Source of the DNA: Bacteroides sp.
Lineage (GTDB): Bacteria; Bacteroidota; Bacteroidia; Bacteroidales; Bacteroidaceae
Assembly: GCA_021203515.1 (NCBI GenBank)
Contig: JAJQAY010000064.1
Location: 1-64,000, forward strand
Length of the DNA: 64,000 nucleotides
Direction: 5' to 3'
The stretch's first letter is position 1; every line of letters starts with the position of its first letter. This document shows, piece after piece, positions 55,873 to 64,000 of the stretch. The notes under the pieces were generated by a model. That model did no database searches. It worked only from the letters and a program-made list of their open reading frames with translations, and was not told the origin of the DNA. The position numbers and the translations under genes are program-made.

Positions 55873-56886
55873 ATGGATACAGACAAAGAATATATAATGG
55901 AAGAGCTGCTCGTCAGATACTGCGAGGGAAAAGTTTCAGAAGAAGAGTCGGCTTATGTAAAACGATGAATGAAGGCTTCCTCCGAAAATCGTCGCATGGC
56001 ACAACATATCAACCGTCTTTGTCTGGCTGCCGATACGCTGGAGCTGGAAGAAACATTGGACGTGACGCGAGCTTTCAAAAAGCTGCGCAGACACAAGCTT
56101 ACCCGCCGCTTCAAGATGGCAGGTCGGTGGATGCAGCGGGCGGCGGCTGTGTTATTTATCCCTATGCCTGCATTGTGGATGGTGCAGCAATATGGCGGAC
56201 AGTCCGAGGAGTCTCCTTTGGTGGAGGTACACGCAAATCCGGGCATGTCGTCATCGCTCACCTTGCCGGACGGTACACTGGTCTATCTGAATTCTGCATC
56301 GTCGCTCACCTATCCCGCCAGTTTCAACGGTGATACACGGTGTGTGTCGCTGAAAGGAGAAGCCTATTTCGAGGTAAGCAAAGACCCGGAGAAGAAATTC
56401 ATTGTCTCCACTCCCAACAACACGCGCATCGAGGTACTGGGAACTCACTTCAACCTGGAAGCTTATGAAGAAGAAAAACACGTGATGGCCACCTTGCTCG
56501 AAGGAAAGATAAATTTTATCTACCGGAATGGAGACAAGACGAAAGGAGTAAGCATGACTCCCGGCAACAAAGTGATATATGATGAGGAAACCAACGAAGT
56601 GAAGATGTACGGCACTTCGGGGCTGAGCGAAACCGGATGGATTAACGGGAAGATTATTTTGGAGAATACACCCCTCGAAGAGGCACTCCGGTTACTTGGC
56701 AAACATTTCCATGCCGACTTTGTGATAACCAATGCCAAATTGAAAGAATATTCCTTTACCGGTGTGTTTGCCAATCAGAGTTTGGAACGTGTACTCGACA
56801 AGTTCCGCCTTTCGTCGCGCATCAGGTGGCGCTATCTGAATGCCGAGAATGATACTGAATGGAAGACACGGATTGAAATTTATTAG
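55873..56886 (+). pseudogene. FecR-type anti-sigma factor, one in-frame stop near the start
   Basis: From ATG 55873 the frame reads MDTDKEYIMEELLVRYCEGK and is interrupted by TGA at 55966-55968, where the family has Trp (VKR-W-MKASSENR). The rest is a typical FecR: one membrane helix (AAAVLFIPMPALWMV), the FecR domain (LPDGTLVYLNSASSLTYP) and the C-terminal DUF4974 segment (LENTPLEEALRLLGKHF). An ATG directly after the stop (55969) could allow restart without the sigma-binding N terminus. Confidence 0.9.
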
Positions 56887-57058
56887 ACATTAACACTCAC
56901 AATTCAATATAACCTATAAATCAAGAAAGAAAAATGAGTACTAATCTGAAAAATGCCGCAGGTCAGTCACCACCTGCCCATAGCTAGGTTGTCTACTTGC
57001 CAACTTGCTATATCGTAACTTAATTACTTAAATTCTAATTACTTAAATTCTAATTATT

Positions 57059-60000
57059 ATGAACCAAAAGAACTCGTCTTTAAATAAGACGACTCACTCG
57101 CTTTGGCGAAATTCCAAGAGAATCCCGCTGTATATGCGGTTCTTCGTTTTGTTCCTGGCATGTTCCATAAGCCTGACTTACGCTGCAGGCACGTATGCCC
57201 AAAACACCAAAATCAGTATCGAACTGCAAAACAAAAGTGTAAAGGATGTTCTGAAAGAGATTGAAAAACAATCCGGTCTGAGCTTCTTCTTTAACAACAA
57301 GCACATTGACGTAAATCGTCGCGTGTCCGTTTCGGCCACTCAAAGAAATGTGTCCGACATCTTGGATGATGTATTTCGTGGAACAGGTGTGACTTACTCC
57401 ATATCCGATAAGATGATTGTACTTTCTGCCAACCTGCAGCAAGGTGGTAAGGTGATGGTGAAAGGTAACGTTACCGATGACGAAGGCAATCCTTTTATAG
57501 GAGCCACCGTGATGGAAGTGGGTTATAATGGTAACGGTGTAGTGACCGATATCGATGGAAACTTCTCCTTGCAGGTGACTGAAGGGGCAAGCCTGGATGT
57601 GTCTTACATCGGTTATAAGACACAGCGTGTGAAAGCCGTTGCAGGCCGTCCCATCAATATCCGTTTGGTTGAAGATGCCGAACTGTTGGACGAAGTAATA
57701 GTAGTGGGCTATGGTACATAAAGCAAGAAGTCGTTGACGGGAGCTGTAGGTACCATGGATATGAAAGAAATAGAAACTGCTACCGTTTCTTCTATCTCCC
57801 ATGCATTGGGAGGCAAGGTGGCAGGTTTGCAGGTGAATTTGCAGTCGGCACAGCCGGGCGGTGCCGCTAAGTTCCGCATTCGTGGTGAAGCCTCTACGGG
57901 TGCTGGTAACGAGCCGCTGATTGTTATCGACGGTTTTCCGATTAATAGCAGCGAAAGTCTGAAGTCGGGTACGGTATACGAAGCCGGAAACACCGATAAT
58001 TTGCTCGAATCTCTCAACCCCGACGACATCGAGTCTATCTCCGTGCTGAAAGATGCTGTTTCTACAGCTATCTATGGTGCTCGTGCCGGTCACGGTGTAA
58101 TTCTTATCACCACCAAGCGCGGCAAGGAAGGACGTGCCAAGGTGTCTTACTCCGCATCGGGTTCATTCCAGAATATCCGTGCCAACTATGACGTGCTTTC
58201 CACACGCGAATATATGGAAGTGGAGAACTTGCAACTCAAAGAACGCTGGTTGAAGAATAACGGTATGGGTATCTATGAAGGCTATATCGCCAAGAATGAC
58301 AATCCCGTACCCTTCAATCCCAAATATGATTTGACTAAACCCGTGCAGGGTGCCGGCTGACTGGACGAGGTGACACGCACCGGATACATGCACCAACACA
58401 ACCTTTCTATCAATGGCGGCGGCGACCGTACCAAGTATATGGCTTCCTTCAACTACATGAAACAGGAAGGTGTGGTAAAGAGCAACGGTACTAGCCGTAT
58501 CTCCGCCCGCATCAACTTGGATCAGGTAATCAATAAGTATGTCAATGTGGGATTAACTGCCAATTATTCGCAGAACCGCTATGATAACGTACCTTTGGGT
58601 GACGGCGATAACGAGAATGCAGGTATCCTGGTTTCTGCTATCCGCTTTAACCCCACCCTGCCTGTACGCGATGAAAACGGCGAGTATGTCATCGACCCTA
58701 GCCGTTCCAACTTCCCCAACCCGGTATCACTGCTTGACATCACTGACGAAACCGTAAAAGACCGCCTCATGGGTAGCGCTTTCGTGGTATTGAAACCTGT
58801 GAAGGGACTAGAATTAAAAGCTACCCTCGGTGCAGACCGCCGTATGCAGAAACGTCGCAATTATCTGCCGAAAACTACGTTGTCGGGTGCTGAAAAGAAA
58901 GGAAAGGCCAATGTCTACTATCAGGATGCTACCGGCTATCTGATGGACTTGACGGCTACTTACAGCACTATCTTCAAGGAGAAACATCATCTGAAAGCCT
59001 TGGTAGGCTACTCTTACCAGCAGTTCAACACCGAAAGCGTGAATGCCGGCAACGAGGACTTCCTGATGGACAGTTTCCTCTATCACAACCTGGCAGCCGG
59101 AAACTATGCCAAACCGATTGTAGGCTCCAGTGCCTATAAGAACAGTCTCGGCTCTTACTTTGCCCGCGCCAACTATCAGTATGAAAACAAGTACTTGCTG
59201 GAAGCCACAGTACGTGCCGATGGTGTCGGAAACTTTGACAAGGATCATCGTTGGGGCTACTTCCCATCCGTATCCGCAGGCTGGGTCATCAGTGAAGAGA
59301 AGTTCATGGAAAGCACACAAGACTGGCTTTTCAACCTGAAGTTGCGTGCCAGCTTCGGACAGACCGGTAACTCCAACATCGGAAACCGCATCTATACTTT
59401 CTATGATATGACCAGTTCAAGCTATAACTATGTCTTTGGCAGTACGTTGATGAACGGTGTGTATGCTTCTGAATTGGGTAACCCCAGACTGACATGGGAA
59501 ACCACTATGGAATTCAACATCGGTTTGGACTTAGGCTTCCTGAAAAACCGCATTCGTCTGACGGCAGAATATTTCAATCGCCGCATCACGGATATCTTGG
59601 TGAAAGACAAGTCACTTCCTTTCTACAATGAAGTAAACAAAATAGCCGATAATTCCGGTTCTACGCAAAGTACAGGTTTCGAACTGACCCTGAACACTGC
59701 CAATATCCAGACCAAGAACTTTGAGTGGAACGCTACACTCACACTGGCTCAGTACAATGACCGCTGGCGTACTCGCCCGGATACTTGGAACCGGCCGCTT
59801 ACGAAAAGAAGGACGACAACCTGACAGCTAAGTACGGCTACAAGGCACTGGGTATACTGAAACCGGGTGAGAAGGCTCCAAAAGCACAGCCCGATCTGCT
59901 TCCCGGACAAATGATACTGTGGGATCGCGATGATAACGGCACGTTGGATGATGAAGATAAGATTTACTACGGAAACGATGCTCCGAAGATTATTTACGGC

Positions 60001-60438
60001 TTCAACAATGCCCTGCGCTACAAACGCTTCGACTTCAATATCTATTTCTATGGCGAGGCAGGCCGCAAGGTTACATCCAGCTACTGGGAAGACTGGATTG
60101 ATACCAATGAAAATTCGCAGAGCCTCTCTCGCTATGTATATGACTCGTTCAGTAGCGAGAACCCCAATTCAACGAACCCGAGTATCCTGAAGGGAAGCCG
60201 CGGCAATGGTGACTTCTATCTGAAGTCCATCTACTTCATTCGTTGCGGAAACATGACATTGGGTTATAACGTTCCGGTGAAAAAGAGTTGGGGCATTTCC
60301 AATCTGCGCGTGTATGCCGACATAAACAATCCGTTTGTCATCACCAACTGGACAGGTCTTGATCCTGAAACGGACACGGGTACATACTCTTACCCTAACG
60401 TAACTTCCTATAGCTTGGGACTCAATATCACATTCTAA
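57059..60438 (+). pseudogene. SusC-like TonB-dependent receptor with STN domain; two stops and one frameshift
   Basis: The restored product is ~1126 residues: signal peptide, an STN domain (TKISIELQNKSVKDVLKEIE, about residues 50-110), a carboxypeptidase-regulatory-like domain (NVTDDEGNPFIGATV), the TonB box / plug start (DEVIVVGYGT) and a large barrel ending in ...YSLGLNITF. TAA 57719-57721 follows GYGT, TGA 58358-58360 replaces Trp (GAG-W-LDEV), and AA 59789-59790 (AAA expected, DTWKPAAYEKKDD) shifts the frame. The STN domain indicates signalling to the FecR protein. As written, no receptor can be made. Confidence 0.93.
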
Positions 60439-60459
60439 CGAACAATAAACGATTTCGAT

Positions 60460-62007
60460 ATGAAAAACAAAATAAAGACTCTGTTAATGGGATCACTGCT
60501 CCTCACCGTATCCGGTTGTGCATTGGAGAGTGAAATTTATGACAAGATTAGCCCTGACAATTTCCCCGTCAACGAAAGCGATATCAGGGGATTGATGACA
60601 GGCAGCGTGTATAGCGTTTTCTCGGCCGATGGTTACAGTAATCTGTACAGTGCCGCAAACGGTGTGCAGACCATTTCCGACTGTCTGGCCGATGTAATGA
60701 CCTGTAGTTGGGGTAATGACTGGAATTTGGTAGCGTATAATAACCACAATGCCGAAACAAGCCTTATCAACAATAACCTCAACCAGTTCCGTTGGTACAA
60801 CCGTCTGGGCGGAATAATTCTGACCGCTGACCGTGTGCAGAATTGCGGCGGAAGCGTGAGCGATAAAATGAAAGAGCAGTATATTGCCGAGGCTAAGTGT
60901 GGTATGGGTTTCATGGCTTTCCTGCTCTATGACCTCTATGGCCCTATTGTGTTGCCCACCCTCGAAGAGTTGAAGAACCCTGAGAAAAACATTATTCTGC
61001 CCCGTGCTACGGAGGAAGAAATGCGTGATTTTATTGTGGATAACTTGACTGAAGCCGCCAAGGTATTGCCTTATAAATATTCGGACGGTGATTACGGACG
61101 CTTCACTAAGGGGTTGGCCAACACGCTGTTGTTGAAGTACTATATGCGGGTGAAAGACTTTAAAAAAGCCGAAGAAATAGGTGAGGAACTTGTAACCAAC
61201 AAGGAATACGGTTATGCCATCGAAGACGATTATTACAAGCTCTTCTCTTTGGAAGGCAAGATGAACCCTGAAATCATCTATGCGATACCTTGTTCCAAGA
61301 GTGGACAGAATTCCCTCTATCAGGTACACGTCTATCCGGGCGATTTTCCTCATAAGACATATTTCCCGTATGCACCCGAATCGGTTGCTTTGTGGGGCGG
61401 CTATCGTATGGCATGGTCTTACTACCACACCTTCGAGGAAGGTGATTACCGCCTGAATCGTATTTATGGCGAATATACCGATACAAGTAATAAGCTGCAT
61501 AATGAAGAACTGGATAAGAACGGCGGTACACTGGCAGTGGGTGCCGTACCGGGCAAATATTCCATCGACGGCATGATTGGTGACAAGGGTATGTGTGACA
61601 TTGTAGCGTTCCGCTTCTCTGATGTGAAGACGTTATACGCTGAAGCCGTGGTACGCAACAGTAATAGCGTGAACAGTATGGCGAAGGAATATCTCAATGA
61701 AATCCGTACTAAGCACGGGAAGTTGGCCGCCTTCACCGATGCCGAAATCGGTACTCCAGAAAAGTATCTGGACAAGTTGCTCGAAGAACGGGGACATGAA
61801 TTCTACATGGAAGGCGTACGTCGTCAGGACCTCATTCGTCATGGACGTTTCGTGGAGATGGCTATCAAGAAGGACGAATATGCGGGTCAGTCCACCAATA
61901 ACGTGAAGCGCATGGAGAACGGCAAGTATGTGTACGAGTTGTTGCCTACTTCCGTTTCCATCATTCGCGACAGCCAGGGAAAGATTAAGCAGAATGACGG
62001 CTTCTGA
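60460..62007 (+). CDS. SusD-like surface glycan-binding lipoprotein
   Basis: The 515-residue lipoprotein has signal LLTVSGCALESE (lipobox Cys at residue 20), helical SusD_like N-terminal repeats (EAKCGMGFMAFLLYDLYGPI; TKGLANTLLLKYYMRVKDF) and the SusD/RagB C-terminal signature (YLDKLLEERGHEFYMEGVRRQDLIRHGRF). It caps the SusC channel outside the outer membrane. It lies 21 bp after the broken susC-like gene in the same operon and is intact. Confidence 0.95.
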   Translation: MKNKIKTLLMGSLLLTVSGCALESEIYDKISPDNFPVNESDIRGLMTGSVYSVFSADGYSNLYSAANGVQTISDCLADVMTCSWGNDWNLVAYNNHNAETSLINNNLNQFRWYNRLGGIILTADRVQNCGGSVSDKMKEQYIAEAKCGMGFMAFLLYDLYGPIVLPTLEELKNPEKNIILPRATEEEMRDFIVDNLTEAAKVLPYKYSDGDYGRFTKGLANTLLLKYYMRVKDFKKAEEIGEELVTNKEYGYAIEDDYYKLFSLEGKMNPEIIYAIPCSKSGQNSLYQVHVYPGDFPHKTYFPYAPESVALWGGYRMAWSYYHTFEEGDYRLNRIYGEYTDTSNKLHNEELDKNGGTLAVGAVPGKYSIDGMIGDKGMCDIVAFRFSDVKTLYAEAVVRNSNSVNSMAKEYLNEIRTKHGKLAAFTDAEIGTPEKYLDKLLEERGHEFYMEGVRRQDLIRHGRFVEMAIKKDEYAGQSTNNVKRMENGKYVYELLPTSVSIIRDSQGKIKQNDGF

Positions 62008-62108
62008 TAAAATGTTGAAATATAAATAGTATATTTGTATTTTTGTTAGTGGAGGCCGGCGTGCGCAATGCATATCGGCCTCATTTTATTCCATGCATTA
62101 AACTTATT

Positions 62109-63680
62109 ATGAAAAAGAAATGGATATGCGGCAGCATAATAGCTGCCTTATTGAGCTTCATGGCAAGCGGGTGCTGTAATTCGCAGCGAATAGTGCAGTT
62201 TGAAGGGATTTATGCCGACGGCGTGCAGGGCATGTGCGGGCTTTATAATCCGAGTCGGGGTTTCCGGTTGGAAACCGCCTTGGACGTGGCAATGGTCAAG
62301 GAAAATCCCGGCAGGCAACTGGCGATGCTTTCGGAAAAATATGCTTCGGACAGCGTGTCGCTTTCGCAAAGCTATTTCTATTTGACATTCTTGGCGGACA
62401 AAGAGCTTACGGACGATGACTTTGCTACCATGCAGGCGTATTTCGACGAACTCCACCGGCTGGGGAAAAGGGCTGTGTTGCGTTTCGCCTACGAAAAAGA
62501 CTTCATGGGACGTTCACCCATAGGTCCCACTGCCGAACAGATATTGCGACATCTCGACCAATTGAAACTGATACTTCACGCCAACAAGGATTTGATATTG
62601 GTGGTGCAAGCCGGGTTGATTGGCGCATGGGGCGAATGGCACAGTTCCATACACGGGCTGGAAAACTCGGAAGTTGCCAAGAAAGTCATCCTTGAGAAGC
62701 TGCTCAGTGTAGTTCCGCAGGAGAAGAACATTCAGGTGCGCGTGCCCGAATACAAGAACTTACTGAAAGACAGGCCGGAACTCTATAAACGTATCTCCTT
62801 CCACGACGACTTCATCGTTATTCATCCCGACCGTTGGGATGGCGACATGCACGAGGGAACACCGCACTTTGACCAGATAGTGAAAGAGTCACCCTATCTG
62901 GTGGTGGATGGCGAACTCCCCCGGGGATTTTGGAGCGTGGGTGCCGACCCTGACAGTCCTTCGGCCGGATGGCTCATCGACGGTATGCAGGCCGCCCGTC
63001 GGCTCTTCTTGCAGCATTTCACTTCGCTCAGCGTGATACACAATTACAAGGAACAACATGTCAACCGTCGTTTTAACGAAAGCAATCCTCCGCGCTACTC
63101 CATGTTGGTGTGGAAAGAGACCATGATTACCGAAGATTCCCTTGCCAAGTACCATATGCCCGTTTCTTCCAATTATTTCCGCTTGAAAGATGGTAGCCGG
63201 ACCGAACGAAGTGTGTTCGATTATGTCCGCGACCACCTGGGTTGTCGGCTCGAATTGCAATCCTTGCAAATGCCTTCCGTACTGAAAAGCGGGCAGGAAA
63301 ACAAGCTCGAATTGACGTTGATTAACCGGGGATTTGCTACCGTATTCGGTGATTATACGGTGCGTCCTGTATTGATGGACGAAGCCGGACAAGTGATTGA
63401 ACTTCCCGCCGTACTGGTGAACCCGGTGGAGTGGCAGCCCTTCGACCCCGCTGATGCCGAATGCAAGCCATTGCTGCACTGCATAGACCTGACGTGCAAC
63501 CTGCCTCAAACCGTTGCTCCGGGCAACTATAAACTGGGGTTGTGGATAGCTGACGCTTCTGAACGCTTGAAGTATAATGCCCGTTATGCTATCCGTTGTG
63601 CTAACGGAAACACTGAATGGACAGTGACCGGCGGGGGACGTTATGGCATCAATATACTTGCCAAAGTACAAGTGGAGTGA
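62109..63680 (+). CDS. DUF4874-DUF4832 lipoprotein, probable glycan-active or binding protein
   Basis: The 523-residue protein has a lipoprotein signal (IAALLSFMASGCCNSQ), an N-terminal DUF4874 domain (YNPSRGFRLETALDVAM ... LILVVQAGLIGAWGEWHSS, a TIM-barrel-like fold with Glu after GAWG) and a C-terminal DUF4832 beta domain (VIHNYKEQHVNRRFNES ... NRGFATVFGDYTV). Found in polysaccharide-utilization loci; activity unproven. ATG 62109 is chosen because the upstream in-frame start runs through untranslated sequence. Intact. Confidence 0.85.
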   Translation: MKKKWICGSIIAALLSFMASGCCNSQRIVQFEGIYADGVQGMCGLYNPSRGFRLETALDVAMVKENPGRQLAMLSEKYASDSVSLSQSYFYLTFLADKELTDDDFATMQAYFDELHRLGKRAVLRFAYEKDFMGRSPIGPTAEQILRHLDQLKLILHANKDLILVVQAGLIGAWGEWHSSIHGLENSEVAKKVILEKLLSVVPQEKNIQVRVPEYKNLLKDRPELYKRISFHDDFIVIHPDRWDGDMHEGTPHFDQIVKESPYLVVDGELPRGFWSVGADPDSPSAGWLIDGMQAARRLFLQHFTSLSVIHNYKEQHVNRRFNESNPPRYSMLVWKETMITEDSLAKYHMPVSSNYFRLKDGSRTERSVFDYVRDHLGCRLELQSLQMPSVLKSGQENKLELTLINRGFATVFGDYTVRPVLMDEAGQVIELPAVLVNPVEWQPFDPADAECKPLLHCIDLTCNLPQTVAPGNYKLGLWIADASERLKYNARYAIRCANGNTEWTVTGGGRYGINILAKVQVE

Positions 63681-63714
63681 GCTTGTACATAGTTGAGCCG
63701 TGGTAGATAAAAAG

Positions 63715-63766
63715 ACTGCAAAGATAAAGAAACCTTAAATTGTTTCTTTGTCTTTGCAGTTTTTTT
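63715..63766 (+). terminator. rho-independent terminator of the Sus-type operon
   Basis: ACTGCAAAGATAAAGAAAC and GTTTCTTTGTCTTTGCAGT pair over ~19 bp around an 8-nt loop and end in T7. Confidence 0.9.
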
Positions 63767-63805
63767 GTGGTGGATGCGTCTTTCCTTATAAAAAAGAGAA
63801 CGACT

Positions 63806-64000
63806 ATGAATTTGAATTGTGCCATATTGCATATGGATGCGGAGGTAATTGCGAGAGTGCAGGAGTATATAGAGAAAACGCCTTTTCTCACCCTGCACGG
63901 CAAGTACGGTAGTCCCCTCGAAGCATTGCAGGACTATTATGAAACACGGGTAGAGATTTTCTTTGTCGGTATCTATCCCGTAGAAGAAGGAGGTATCAAC
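63806..64000 (+). CDS. regulator-like receiver domain without phospho-acceptor Asp (partial, runs off the window)
   Basis: The visible 65 residues begin MNLNCAILHMDAEVIARVQE and have receiver-domain spacing (FLTLHGKYGSPLEALQDYY, then VEIFFVGIYPVEEGGIN), as in LytTR-type regulators of Bacteroides. Where a receiver has LDIxMP, this one has VGIYP, and the acidic pair near the N terminus is missing, so phosphorylation is unlikely. The C-terminal domain is outside the window. Confidence 0.6.
   Translation, partial: MNLNCAILHMDAEVIARVQEYIEKTPFLTLHGKYGSPLEALQDYYETRVEIFFVGIYPVEEGGIN

Noticed and set aside
56934..56987. A 17-codon leader ORF upstream of the susC-like gene.
   Set aside because: It lacks promoter-proximal support and conserved features; the nearby 16-bp tandem TTACTTAAATTCTAA words are simple repeats.
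55966..58360. TGA read as tryptophan (alternative code) or selenocysteine.
   Set aside because: Intact genes such as ychF, rdgB and susD-like end at TGA, TAA and TAG are also found inside frames, and no SECIS-like hairpin was seen after the stops.

Overview
The window looks like a chromosomal segment of a Bacteroides-type gut bacterium (Bacteroidota, Bacteroidales). The reasons are: promoters of the TAnnTTTG (-7) type before most genes and almost no Shine-Dalgarno signals; an ECF sigma / FecR / SusC / SusD locus; families largely restricted to this group (DUF3836, DUF4294, DUF4874-DUF4832, BatD-like, AAA_14 ATPase); and housekeeping proteins with Bacteroides-like sequences. No rRNA, tRNA, phage, transposase or CRISPR array was seen. 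The species cannot be named from the sequence alone.

Layout. 0.3-11.8 kb: a secreted YhcH-type protein, mnmG, a parS-like site, apt, uvrC, the overlapping dtd / mazG-like / deoC cluster, a polyprenyl diphosphate synthase and polA. 12-20.5 kb: a DUF3836 protein, an HD hydrolase, ychF, a frameshifted surface protein, a frameshifted ketopantoate reductase, lgt, and mutS broken in three places. 20.6-34.5 kb: a candidate 60-nt RNA, a TPR lipoprotein regulator, a BatD-like and a toxin_YwqK/MORN-type protein, two more DUF3836 genes, a modular lipoprotein, an OmpR-type regulator, a trypsin-like protease with its partner gene, and an EamA transporter. 34.7-43.4 kb: leuS, a YitT-type membrane protein, rdgB, a YdeI-like protein, nadA, an RNA methyltransferase, an esterase and a DUF5131 protein. 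43.6-55.1 kb: an AAA_14 ATPase behind a 26-bp perfect palindrome, DUF4294, a helix-hairpin-helix barrel protein, a radical SAM protein, a flavin reductase-like protein, a nuclease, a SulP transporter, rubrerythrin, nadB and a PH-domain protein. 55.1-63.7 kb: an ECF sigma / FecR / SusC / SusD / DUF4874 locus. The window ends inside a regulator-like gene.

Two things stand out. First, 17 genes carry about 31 obvious lesions: 21 frameshifts, nearly all one-base changes in homopolymer runs, and 10 in-frame stops, all explainable by a single G:C to A:T change. About 16 kb of clearly essential or highly conserved genes (mnmG, apt, uvrC, ispB, polA, ychF, lgt, leuS, rdgB, nadA, nadB) carries none. 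mutS is itself among the broken genes, and the lesion types are those expected from lost mismatch repair. Sequencing or polishing error is the main competing explanation. Second, several intergenic regions hold short tandem arrays with a 22-bp period. Each unit contains a dyad-symmetric word of 17-20 bp. The word differs between loci but is iterated in phase 3-7 times within a locus (about 90, 13325, 28229, 28390, 43609 and, less exactly, 52869). I know of no described element of this kind. Other intergenic DNA is filled by hairpin or MITE-like repeats, some nested and sharing terminal inverted repeats.

How the genes work together: DNA replication and repair (polA, uvrC, mutS), tRNA quality control and modification (mnmG, leuS, dtd, trmH-like), nucleotide hygiene and salvage (apt, mazG-like, deoC, rdgB), NAD synthesis (nadA, nadB), lipoprotein maturation (lgt), oxygen protection (rubrerythrin), and surface nutrient capture under sigma / anti-sigma control.
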